In this document: one piece after another, positions 8,542-15,971 of the stretch
Numbering within the stretch: the first letter of the stretch is position 1
Layout: each line of letters starts with the position of its first letter
From: Spirosoma profusum
GTDB taxonomy: Bacteria > Bacteroidota > Bacteroidia > Cytophagales > Spirosomataceae
DNA: 64,000 nucleotides
Direction: 5' to 3'
Assembly (NCBI RefSeq): GCF_014699005.1
Contig: NZ_JACWZY010000009.1
Location: 62,001 to 126,000, forward strand
Position numbers and translations under genes: made by a program
Notes under the pieces: model-generated
Database searches by the model: none
What the model was told of the DNA's origin: nothing
What the model saw: only the letters and a program-made list of their open reading frames with translations

Positions 8542-8818
8542 AGGTGTAACAAGGGGTAAAAATCAGATAGATTGGTCAGACGTTGAAGCCAACAGAATAA
8601 ATATTTTACTGTAAAAGTCTAGTATTTACTATTGTAGCGAAGTGATACAATAGTAGATGTATTCTCTGAAAGCGCCAAATATTATCGACCAAATGGGGGA
8701 AAACGTCGACGTTTACAAATTCTATTCGCTAAACGGGGAAACAGTTTATCTGTCGATTAAACGAATGAAGAATGGATGGTAATCAACAAAGTGTAACGTA
8801 TGTTATTACTATTCAGTA
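8542..8818. other. Intergenic region with a short hairpin
   Basis: This AT-rich 277-bp gap holds TACTATTGTA (8627-8636) and its exact complement TACAATAGTA (8646-8655) separated by 9 bases. No U tract follows, so an operator for the downstream dehydrogenase gene or a weak terminator for the upstream hydrolase are both possible. I see no gene. Confidence 0.5.
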
Positions 8819-9985
8819 CTAGCCAATAAGTAATGGATTCAGAACAGTTGCAAATTCAGGGTGGAAAATGACTTTGCCGCCATTATCGCCATTGGTCAGC
8901 ACTACAAAACCCGATTGCCGGTTCACCGATCCCATTGTCAGGGAGCGAAAACCCGACTGGCCGCCGGAGTGTAGAATAACAGCGCCGGTTTTTCGCTGTT
9001 GGATGGCCCAGCCTAACGCCCAGGCATCGGCACCATCTATCTTCTCGTCTGCCTTCAGTTTAATTTGCGGACGTAGCATTTCGTCGTGATACGTCTTCGT
9101 GAGCCGGAACGTATCGCTCGGTTTGGGAGCAAGGACTTCGAGCAAAAAATGGGCGTAATCCGAACAGGTAGTGAGTAGCCCACCCATCGATCCATAGCGT
9201 GCTACGTCGGGTTTTATTGGCCTTGTTTTGGGTAGTAGTTTTCCTGTAATATCATGAGGATGAGCCAGATTCTTTGTTAACGTATCGTTCCAGAGATAAC
9301 TGCTGGATTTCATGCCAAACGGTTGCAGAACGCCCCGCTTCATAAACGTATCAAAATCTGTGGCGCAGACTTTAAGGCCAGCTTCATACTGAGAACAGTT
9401 CGTCCTGTCTTCCCTGCCCATCAAATGTGCTATTACCGATTGCAGGTAATAATAGCCTTCCCCCGAATAAAGAAATTGTGTTCCCGGTTTGAAATGGATT
9501 TTTAGCGGCTCATCCTCCGTCCGGATATTTTGCAAACCCGTCGTATGGGACAGCACATGCCGGGCAGAAATTAATTTCAGTTGTAGATCGCCTGTCACAA
9601 ACGGTTTCGGAGCGTACTGGGAGAGTGGCGTATCGAGCTTTATAACCCCCTTTTCGCAAAGTTTCAGAACCGCATACGCAAAAACTGTTTTGCTGACCGA
9701 AGCGGCCTCAAAGACTGTATCGGGCGTAACCGGCTCTTTCGAACGGGCATTTCTAACCCCAAAACCCTGCTGCCAGCGCAATTCTCCGTCCTCGACGAGC
9801 GCAATCGACAGACCAGGAACGATGGTTTCCCGCATGAGTCGGGGAATGAGCTTTTTTAAATCGGCAATCATCGAATCCGTGCTGGTTCTGGATTTGTAGT
9901 CAAACGGACTCGCCTTCAGCCAACCAGCCAGTGGAATCAGGCCAGCCGCCCGACTACTTTCGATCAGAAATTTTCGCCGACGCAT
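8819..9985 (-). CDS. Serine hydrolase, beta-lactamase-like (class C fold)
   Basis: The 388-residue product has a basic N terminus and hydrophobic stretch (MRRRKFLIESSRAAGLIPLAGWL), possibly an export signal. The nucleophile motif S96-V-S-K99 sits in FEAASVSKTVFAYAVLKL, a Y-S-G motif is in FLYSGEGYYYLQSVI, and the third motif region is H-S-G-G in VILHSGGQSGF. The length fits the esterase/D-aminopeptidase branch of class C-like hydrolases. It is not obviously related in sequence to the hydrolase at 1584-3170 beyond the fold. Substrate unknown. Confidence 0.88.
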   Translation of the reverse strand: MRRRKFLIESSRAAGLIPLAGWLKASPFDYKSRTSTDSMIADLKKLIPRLMRETIVPGLSIALVEDGELRWQQGFGVRNARSKEPVTPDTVFEAASVSKTVFAYAVLKLCEKGVIKLDTPLSQYAPKPFVTGDLQLKLISARHVLSHTTGLQNIRTEDEPLKIHFKPGTQFLYSGEGYYYLQSVIAHLMGREDRTNCSQYEAGLKVCATDFDTFMKRGVLQPFGMKSSSYLWNDTLTKNLAHPHDITGKLLPKTRPIKPDVARYGSMGGLLTTCSDYAHFLLEVLAPKPSDTFRLTKTYHDEMLRPQIKLKADEKIDGADAWALGWAIQQRKTGAVILHSGGQSGFRSLTMGSVNRQSGFVVLTNGDNGGKVIFHPEFATVLNPLLIG

Positions 9986-9996
9986 GGAAACAGATG

Positions 9997-10115
9997 GTTA
10001 TAGGGTTGTAAAGTTGCAGGGTTGTAGAATTGTAAAGTTATAAAGTTAGCTGACGCCAGGACACTGTCTGTGAGGTAATTAACTCTATAATCTTACAACT
10101 TTACAACCCTATAAC
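9997..10115. repeat. 20-bp perfect inverted repeat of a dispersed family
   Basis: GTTATAGGGTTGTAAAGTTG at 9997-10016 is the exact reverse complement of 10096-10115. The unit GTTGTAAAGTT recurs imperfectly at 10020-10046. The right arm with its left flank (10092-10115) is a 24-base word that reappears circularly permuted at 43103-43126, which suggests a dispersed, tandem-derived intergenic repeat. Confidence 0.75.
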
Positions 10116-10127
10116 GCTTCAACTGAA

Positions 10128-10166
10128 AATAAGAAAGCACAACCGGTCTGATTGTGCTTTCTTATT
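10128..10166 (-). terminator. Terminator after the DUF6580 gene
   Basis: AATAAGAAAGCACAA (10128-10142) pairs perfectly with TTGTGCTTTCTTATT (10152-10166), with four A residues at 10126-10129 giving a short U tract on the minus strand. It is placed just downstream of the stop at 10184. Confidence 0.75.
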
Positions 10167-10183
10167 GTGAGAAACTATTGGTT

Positions 10184-10747
10184 TCAGGCGTGTACGGGAC
10201 GTAGCACCGTGAAGCGTTGCTGAAGCAGGTAATAGCAGCCAAATAATAAACCGCTGAAAAACAGGTCGCCCAGAATTCCATTCAGGAAAAAGGACGTACC
10301 ATTGTAAAACGCCATTCCGGCAACGTAGCAGCCCATCAGACCAGCAAGCGTTTGCGGATAGTAAGCGCTACCGTACCAGACGGCGAAATTAGTAATCAGA
10401 AAGAATAGGAGGGAAGACGTCAGCGAAGCGGCTGCTACTTTCCATACCGTAGGCCGACGTAGCGCCCAAAGCCCAAGTAGCCACGTAACAACAAAACTGA
10501 TGTATACGGCCTCCATATTGCCGTGGAAGCCAATCACTACGTCGCTCAGGAACATGGCTACCAGCGGAGCCACCAGCCCCAGCCACTTCCGTTCGAACGT
10601 AGCAGCACCAAACAGGGCTAAAGCGGCCACAGGTGTAAAATTGTACCAGTGCGGCAAAATGCGAAACAAAGCCGTTGTCAACACCAAAAGTGTCAGCGTG
10701 GTCAGGCGAATATGAAGTGGTTTCATGAATGCAATAATAGGTATCAA
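10184..10747 (-). CDS. DUF6580 family integral membrane protein
   Basis: The protein has about five membrane segments and a conserved start LFRILPHWYNFTPVAALALFGAA followed by MFLSDVVIGFHGN, features I associate with the DUF6580 family, which has been likened to substrate-binding subunits of ECF transporters. Its ligand is unknown. The frame is open to an ATG at 10747 (187 residues), but a second ATG at 10726 giving MKPLHIRLTT is an equally good start (180 residues). A clear promoter lies upstream at 10807-10837 and a terminator at 10128-10166, so it is a single-gene transcript. Confidence 0.78.
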   Translation of the reverse strand: MIPIIAFMKPLHIRLTTLTLLVLTTALFRILPHWYNFTPVAALALFGAATFERKWLGLVAPLVAMFLSDVVIGFHGNMEAVYISFVVTWLLGLWALRRPTVWKVAAASLTSSLLFFLITNFAVWYGSAYYPQTLAGLMGCYVAGMAFYNGTSFFLNGILGDLFFSGLLFGCYYLLQQRFTVLRPVHA

Positions 10748-10806
10748 CCAGTCAATGGAAACAGATCGACCACAAGAAAATGGTGATTTGTCGTTGTTTC
10801 CTGCTG

Positions 10807-10837
10807 CAAAGATAGTCCCGGAAATAGAGACCGCAAA
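10807..10837 (-). promoter_or_regulatory. Bacteroidota-type promoter for the DUF6580 gene
   Basis: On the minus strand TTTG (10834-10837), a 19-base spacer and TATCTTTG (10807-10814) match the Bacteroidota primary sigma consensus exactly. The transcript would have a leader of about 60-80 bases before the start codon. Confidence 0.75.
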
Positions 10838-10917
10838 GCCAATATTAACTATGAAGTAGGATGTATGGAATATGATACAGGATGTGCTGCCCTACATCAT
10901 CCTTCATATAGACAAGC

Positions 10918-11559
10918 TCAATTTGCGGAGTAGTGATAAAGGTAAGCGATGAGCCGCTCGAAATACACCTGTTCGTAGGGGTTTTGCGTCTGGCGGATCA
11001 GGAGATGACGATAACTATCGACCAGCCCGTCGAAATGGGCGTTGTGATTCAGGCGGGCGGTAATCAGACCTTTGTAGCAACGATGGGTTTGATTGTATAC
11101 GTACTGGCATGGCTGGCCCGGCTGCTCATTCAGTAATCGGTCGAGGATAGGTAAAGAACAGGATTCGGTTAAAAAATTGAAACCAGAAGCCTGAAAAAAC
11201 TCCTCGATATGCCGACAATTCGCGCGTAGTTCTTCGTCTGAATGAATGCAGTAACGGACGTACTGAAATCCGTTGAATTTACCAATAGAGACAAGCAACG
11301 TGTTGGCATCGGCGCGCAGGTCGATCAGGTTATTGAGAAATTGCTGGGCAATCTGCTCAACCTGTTCATTCCGGCAGCCTACGTGCACATCCAGAACGGT
11401 TTCGTTTCCGTGAAAGACCGGAGATAACAGTACGTTCTGGAAACCGATATCGGTCTGGCGTCGATACTGTTTTTTTTCGGGCAGCCAGGTAAACTGATGC
11501 GCTTCAAAGAACGGCGTCAGATGCTGGTATAGGTTTATTTCAAAAGGTGTAAAGGTCAT
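10918..11559 (-). CDS. Conserved hypothetical cytoplasmic protein
   Basis: I do not recognise this 213-residue protein. It has no signal peptide or membrane segment, and a mixed alpha/beta composition. Visible features are a HVGCRNEQVEQIAQQFLNNL segment, several cysteines (HVGCRN, YCIHSD, NCRH, SCS, PCQ, RCY) that are not arranged as an obvious metal site, and a Tyr-rich C terminus. The length and codon usage match neighbouring genes, so it is real. It may be a stand-alone gene: neighbours are DUF6580 downstream and tmRNA upstream on the other strand. Confidence 0.75.
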   Translation of the reverse strand: MTFTPFEINLYQHLTPFFEAHQFTWLPEKKQYRRQTDIGFQNVLLSPVFHGNETVLDVHVGCRNEQVEQIAQQFLNNLIDLRADANTLLVSIGKFNGFQYVRYCIHSDEELRANCRHIEEFFQASGFNFLTESCSLPILDRLLNEQPGQPCQYVYNQTHRCYKGLITARLNHNAHFDGLVDSYRHLLIRQTQNPYEQVYFERLIAYLYHYSAN

Positions 11560-11723
11560 GGCCAGACATAAAGAGGATTTATGCTCGGATAACTAATTCT
11601 GCTCCAATAAGTTTACGGAATTGGCTTCCACTAAAAAATCGTATACTACGTTCTCATTGAACCAAAACGTATCAATTGGAGTTAACAGGGGACACGCCCA
11701 CTCATACGGATACGTGTCAACCT

Positions 11724-12094
11724 GGGGACGACCGGAATTGACAGCTTGTTGAGGTCGCGTGTAAGCATGTCGGGAGTTGACGGAATTTCCCGCCCTAACA
11801 AATCGTCAAAACAATAACTGGCGAATATAATTACGCCATGGCTGCCTAATCCGGAGGATTAAGCAATAGCCATTGTCTCCCCGGCCTACGTGCTGCTGGC
11901 TGGATCAGGAGGCATCGACTCGCAGCGCTGGCTCGGTTTATGGTGTTAACGGCCGAGTGAGAAACAAGCACCTACGGATGAAGCTTGGTCTGGTACACAC
12001 CGGGCCGATTCCCGACAACCCTAAGCGTACCTAAGCATGTAGAAAGCACGACGGTTTCCTGGACTGGACGAGGGTTCAAATCCCTCCGTCTCCA
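11724..12094 (+). ncRNA. ssrA: Transfer-messenger RNA (tmRNA)
   Basis: The 5' end GGGGACGACCGGAATTGACA and the 3' end GGGTTCAAATCCCTCCGTCT are diagnostic for tmRNA. Bases 11724-11730 pair with 12087-12093 as the acceptor stem (one G-U), with A12094 as discriminator; CCA is not encoded. The tag frame at 11820-11849 reads GGC GAA TAT AAT TAC GCC ATG GCT GCC TAA, i.e. GEYNYAMAA, like other Bacteroidota tags that end in YAxAA. It rescues stalled ribosomes and tags the nascent chain for proteolysis. A strong terminator follows 17 bases later. Confidence 0.97.
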
Positions 12095-12110
12095 CAAAAA
12101 AAAGCAAAAA

Positions 12111-12141
12111 CCCCGAAAACAGGTCGTTTTCGGGGTTTTTT
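12111..12141 (+). terminator. Rho-independent terminator of ssrA
   Basis: CCCCGAAAAC and GTTTTCGGGG form a 10-bp stem with a 5-base loop, followed by six T residues. Confidence 0.95.
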
Positions 12142-12244
12142 GTAAGGTACAGTTGTACCCTCATTGTAATTGAAAGGGTAAATGAAAGCAGCACGATTCA
12201 CAGATTGGGCGCGAGTAACTTGAGATGACTAATGCTTAGTTTCG

Positions 12245-12257
12245 CCGTCTCCACAAA
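12245..12257. repeat. att-like copy of the ssrA 3' end
   Basis: CCGTCTCCACAAA here is identical to 12086-12098, the last bases of the tmRNA gene plus four flanking bases, in direct orientation and 159 bp downstream. The ssrA 3' end is a classical target of tyrosine recombinases, so this may be the far boundary of an element that was later lost. The 100 bp between the terminator and this copy contain a palindrome, GGTACAGTTGTACC (12146-12159), and no gene. Confidence 0.5.
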
Positions 12258-12297
12258 TGAGTATAAATTAAGTGTAGGATTTACACTCAGTATTACA

Positions 12298-12338
12298 CAC
12301 AAAAGCGGAGGACACGTAACGTATTTTCCGCTTTTGTG
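12298..12338 (-). terminator. Hairpin downstream of the carboxylesterase gene
   Basis: CACAAAAGCGGA (12298-12309) pairs with TCCGCTTTTGTG (12327-12338) across a 17-base loop, 35 bases after the stop codon at 12373. There is no extended U tract, so it is a weaker terminator call. Confidence 0.55.
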
Positions 12339-12372
12339 CTTTAGATAGGCCCTGTTAACATGCCGACAGTTA

Positions 12373-14034
12373 TTACAGCTTGCCGAGTGACCGCCACATG
12401 GCTAACTCGTCATTGAACCGATTGTTAATTACCTCACAGGTGGTGTCGATCCGCATCGTTGGTCGGGTTTTCAGGTTGTAGGCAGGCCATGCTGGTACGT
12501 CTTTGGCGGCTGGCTTGCCAGTGCGTGCGAAAGTGGTCCATAGTTCAGCAAAATGATGTGAAGCCGCAAATCGTTCAGGTCGATTGCCGCCAAAGAAACT
12601 CTCTTTAGGAGCAGAGCCGTCGCGGGGTGGAATTTCGTTGTTGAACTTGAACGAAATATCCATTGCGTGGGGCGTTCCCATCGCATAATCCGTACCGGGA
12701 ATCTTCTTTTCGGATTTATAGCCGAAGTTGTAAAGGTATACCGATGCACCTCCCTGTTTTGCTTTTTTCTCGGCAATGTCCACTGAACCCAGGCCCATCA
12801 TGGTAATGGACGAAACCGCAATAAATATATCCGGAGCCGAGGATTTAGGATTGGCTTTCCGGTAGGTGTCGACAATCTTGGCAGCATCTGTTCCGTACGG
12901 CGGCTCAAGTTTTTTCTGAAGCCCCTCGAAGTCCAATTTAGTGAATTCCGTGTCTTTTCGTTCCCAGGCAAAAAAAGTGTATTCGTCTTCATTCCAGCCA
13001 ACCAGAAGGGGTTTGTTGAGTGAAATAGCTGGTGCGCCTGGATCGAAAGGATGATGAGGAAGCACTACGTCATCAACCACCGGCCCAAACCCACCGTAAT
13101 TACGACGCATTGTACCCTGATTCCGATTTTTTTCCTGAAAGGGTGGTACAAATGGTAATTTTCCCTGAATGGTTAACAGATCAACTGCCGGTACGTCCAG
13201 CAATTTTCGCCAGTCTTTGGGGGCAATGTTTAACTCTTTCAGGAGCATAGCCGTCGTTTCGGCTGCTACGTCCCTGGGCGTCATCCGAACACCTGGTCCG
13301 CTCTCGATTGATGCCTTATTGAAGTATGGAGCCGCTTCGGGCATGGCATACAGGCAGGAGGTTTTAGCCCCGCCCCCCGATTCACCCCAAATCATTACGT
13401 TAGTCGGGTCGCCCCCAAATTGAGCAATGTTGTCGTGAACCCATTTCAGGCCAGCCGTAATATCCAGCATGCCCATATTGCCTGATCCGGCGTAGTCGCT
13501 ACCGGCAATCTCATCCAGATAAAGAAAGCCCAGTAACCCGAGTCGGTGGTTGGTCTCCACAACCACCACATCGAAATTTCGGGCCAGGCTTGATCCATCC
13601 TGACTCGCTGAAGCACCAGAACCGATCACGAACCCACCGCCGTGGCTATAGAACATTACGGGGCGTTTGCGATTGTCGGTGGCTGGGGTCCAGACGTTCA
13701 GAAACAGACAGTCTTCGGCAGGGGCTGGTTCGTTACGTCGGGGAGCCTGAATGGCCGGTGGGCCAACCTGTAACGCATCCCGAACGCCGGTCCAGGACTC
13801 GAGCGGGGCCGGTCGGCGAAAACGCCGATCACCGGATACCCGACCACTGTAAGGTATTCCTTTGAATATGCTCACTCCATCATTTCGCATGCCTTTGAGC
13901 CGCCCATAAGCGGTATCAACCTCAACAAAATCAGCGGCTTGACCATCCGATGAAAACCCATATCGGGGTACGTAAATGGCAGCCGTTGCCAGTGATAATT
14001 GCCCTAAAAATGTTCTCCGGTCGATTGGGTTCAT
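12373..14034 (-). CDS. Type B carboxylesterase/lipase, Tat-exported
   Basis: The 553-residue protein starts with a twin-arginine leader (IDRRTFLGQLSLATAAIYV) and continues with the alpha/beta hydrolase type B carboxylesterase pattern: [19 protein letters not shown], the oxyanion HGGGF and the nucleophile elbow G217-E218-S219-G220. The C-terminal catalytic His lies in MGTPHAMDISFKF. It should hydrolyse carboxylic esters in the periplasm or outside. A second carboxylesterase (18297-19892), about as diverged as different subfamilies, lies 4 kb away. It is transcribed divergently from xdhC. Confidence 0.92.
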   Translation of the reverse strand: MNPIDRRTFLGQLSLATAAIYVPRYGFSSDGQAADFVEVDTAYGRLKGMRNDGVSIFKGIPYSGRVSGDRRFRRPAPLESWTGVRDALQVGPPAIQAPRRNEPAPAEDCLFLNVWTPATDNRKRPVMFYSHGGGFVIGSGASASQDGSSLARNFDVVVVETNHRLGLLGFLYLDEIAGSDYAGSGNMGMLDITAGLKWVHDNIAQFGGDPTNVMIWGESGGGAKTSCLYAMPEAAPYFNKASIESGPGVRMTPRDVAAETTAMLLKELNIAPKDWRKLLDVPAVDLLTIQGKLPFVPPFQEKNRNQGTMRRNYGGFGPVVDDVVLPHHPFDPGAPAISLNKPLLVGWNEDEYTFFAWERKDTEFTKLDFEGLQKKLEPPYGTDAAKIVDTYRKANPKSSAPDIFIAVSSITMMGLGSVDIAEKKAKQGGASVYLYNFGYKSEKKIPGTDYAMGTPHAMDISFKFNNEIPPRDGSAPKESFFGGNRPERFAASHHFAELWTTFARTGKPAAKDVPAWPAYNLKTRPTMRIDTTCEVINNRFNDELAMWRSLGKL

Positions 14035-14222
14035 ACGCCTGATTGGTTAAGGAAAAGATTTTCGATGCGAAGCAATCAAGTAGGGTAGTGATTGAGGTAA
14101 AATAAGCCGTAGGGGCCACAACAAAACTACATCCTGCTTTTAAAAATTTGGCTATTTCCACTGCTCTCAAAAATAGCCTCTCCGAACATGGAATTACTGG
14201 ACGATCCGGCTAAATCAGTAAA

Positions 14223-14281
14223 AATGGTAGTAACATCTGTAATCTGTATACCAGCTACCACTAATATAGACAAGATCTTTG
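14223..14281 (+). promoter_or_regulatory. Activator-type promoter of the xdhC operon
   Basis: AATGGTAGTAA, five variable bases, then GTAATCTGTATACCA (14223-14253) is followed after exactly 20 bases by GATCTTTG (14274-14281), a degenerate TAnnTTTG element. The same arrangement with the same spacings precedes the aldo/keto reductase gene (22295-22353). The upstream box is probably the site of an activator, for example the AraC-type protein encoded at 21317-22219. Confidence 0.6.
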
Positions 14282-14288
14282 TGAGGTT

Positions 14289-15422
14289 ATGAAAGAACTC
14301 AATCGTATACTGGCCGTTTATGATCAGATTGACTTTAGCCAGCGCCGGGTGGCGTTGGCTACGGTTGTGTACGTGGAAGGGTCGGCATATCGACGTCCAG
14401 GAGCCCGAATGCTGGTCACCGACGATGGACGCTGGGAAGGTGCCATCAGTGGCGGTTGTCTGGAAGGTGACGCCCTTCGAAAAGCTCGTCAGGTAATGCT
14501 GGATGGTAGACCGATGGTGGTACGTTATGATACGATGGACGATGATGCCAACAGCCTGGGCGTAGGACTCGGCTGCAACGGCATTATCGATGTGTTTATC
14601 GAGCCGATTGATCCAGCTAATCCATTTAATCCCATTGCCTTGTTGCGTGAGTTTAGTCAGCACCGGGATCGCCGGGTAATCGCAACCGTTTGCCGTAAAA
14701 CGCACACTGTCGATTTACTAGAAGGCCGTCGTTTTGTCCTGACTGGCCATGCAACAGACGTCATTCCAAACTGGCTTCGGCACGATATGGAGCTAGTCAT
14801 GCAAGTCGGAAAGCCTTTGACAACAATGATACCCTTGGCTTTTGGTGGCGTTGAGGTTTTTATCGAGCGTATGGACCCAGGTATCGAACTGGTGATTTTT
14901 GGCGCTGGCTATGATACGATTCCACTCACCCAGCTAGCCACAGAAATCGGCTGGTCTGTAACGGTGACCGAAGATTGTATCGCTCACCTGGCCCCTAAAC
15001 GATTTCCGGCGGCTACCTGTTTGCTCTACGCCGATGCCGAAGCTGTAACGGAGAAATTGTCATTCACCGATCGAACAGCAGCCGTTTTGATGTCTCATAA
15101 TTACAACTATGACTTAGCTGTATTAACAAGCCTTCTGCAAACGGAGGTACCCTACATCGGTGTGCTTGGCCCGCGAAAGCGCTACGAAAAGATGAAAATC
15201 CACTGGGATCGAACAGGCGAGTCATTTACCCCGGCATCGCTCAAACGGGTGCATTCCCCAATTGGCCTGGACCTGGGCGCAGAAACACCGGATGAGATAG
15301 CGCTTTCTATTCTAAGCGAAATCAAAGCCTTTTTTAGTCGACGGCCAGCCGGTTTTCTGACTGACAGACCTGGCCCCATTCATGAGCGCTTAACTATCGC
15401 CGATGAGGTTGTTTTGTATTGA
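14289..15422 (+). CDS. XdhC/CoxI family molybdenum cofactor insertion protein
   Basis: The 377-residue protein has the XdhC_CoxI N-terminal domain (LATVVYVEGSAYRRPGARML, AISGGCLEGDALRKA, LGVGLGCNGIIDVFIEPI) and the Rossmann-like XdhC C-terminal domain (ELVIFGAGYDTIPLTQLATEIGW, AAVLMSHNYNYD, YIGVLGPRKRYEKM). Family members bind molybdenum cofactor, promote its sulfuration and deliver it to xanthine dehydrogenase-type enzymes, fitting the two Mo hydroxylase subunit genes directly downstream. The ATG lies only 7 bases after the promoter element, so the mRNA may be leaderless. It begins an operon with the genes to 18224 and perhaps further. Confidence 0.93.
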   Translation: MKELNRILAVYDQIDFSQRRVALATVVYVEGSAYRRPGARMLVTDDGRWEGAISGGCLEGDALRKARQVMLDGRPMVVRYDTMDDDANSLGVGLGCNGIIDVFIEPIDPANPFNPIALLREFSQHRDRRVIATVCRKTHTVDLLEGRRFVLTGHATDVIPNWLRHDMELVMQVGKPLTTMIPLAFGGVEVFIERMDPGIELVIFGAGYDTIPLTQLATEIGWSVTVTEDCIAHLAPKRFPAATCLLYADAEAVTEKLSFTDRTAAVLMSHNYNYDLAVLTSLLQTEVPYIGVLGPRKRYEKMKIHWDRTGESFTPASLKRVHSPIGLDLGAETPDEIALSILSEIKAFFSRRPAGFLTDRPGPIHERLTIADEVVLY

Positions 15423-15482
15423 TCATGAGTCTATATTGACTTGTAATTAAGTATTTTACGTAACGAAATAAACCCTATAACT

Positions 15483-15962
15483 GTGGCTATTTATAATCTA
15501 AAAATCAACGGAAAAATCAAGCAGGTAAACGTCGATCCGTCGACGCCTATGCTTTGGGTATTACGCGATCATCTGGACCTGCCCGGCACCAAGTATGGCT
15601 GTGGTATTGCCCAGTGCGGGGCCTGCAAGGTGCATTTAAACGGCGTAGCAGTACCTTCCTGCCAGCTACCTGTTTCAGCCGTTGGCAAGCAGGCTGTAAC
15701 GACGATTGAAGGACTGTCGGCCAAGGGCGATCACCCCGTACAGAAGGCCTGGCTGGAGCACGACGTAGCACAGTGCGGCTACTGCCAGGCCGGGCAAATC
15801 ATGACAGCGGCCTCACTACTAAAGGAAAATCCCAAGCCCACTGACGCCGACATCGATGCGTATATGAGTGGCAACATCTGTCGCTGTGGTACGTACCTAC
15901 GTATTAAAGAAGCCATCAAATCGGCGGCTAAAGAAGCTAATACGTCGTCCACTCGTAAATAA
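15483..15962 (+). CDS. Mo hydroxylase small subunit, [2Fe-2S] protein (IorA/CoxS type)
   Basis: The 159-residue protein carries the two [2Fe-2S] clusters of the xanthine oxidase family: C40, C45, C48 and C60 form the plant-ferredoxin type cluster (KYGCGIAQCGACK), and C98, C101, C133 and C135 the second cluster (QCGYC, NICRC). It transfers electrons from the molybdenum site of the large subunit encoded 9 bp downstream. A GTG start is needed to give the canonical MAIYNLKINGK N terminus. There is no leader of its own; it would be exported with the Tat-bearing large subunit. Its near twin of the same length is at 25321-25800. Confidence 0.94.
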   Translation: MAIYNLKINGKIKQVNVDPSTPMLWVLRDHLDLPGTKYGCGIAQCGACKVHLNGVAVPSCQLPVSAVGKQAVTTIEGLSAKGDHPVQKAWLEHDVAQCGYCQAGQIMTAASLLKENPKPTDADIDAYMSGNICRCGTYLRIKEAIKSAAKEANTSSTRK

Positions 15963-15971
15963 ACCCTGACC

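Noticed and set aside
11985-12173. Plus-strand frame of 62 codons across the tmRNA 3' end
   Set aside because: It overlaps tmRNA structure and its terminator; it is not protein-like.
14127-14705. Minus-strand frame of 192 codons over the xdhC start
   Set aside because: It overlaps the well-supported xdhC gene and its promoter and shows no known domain.
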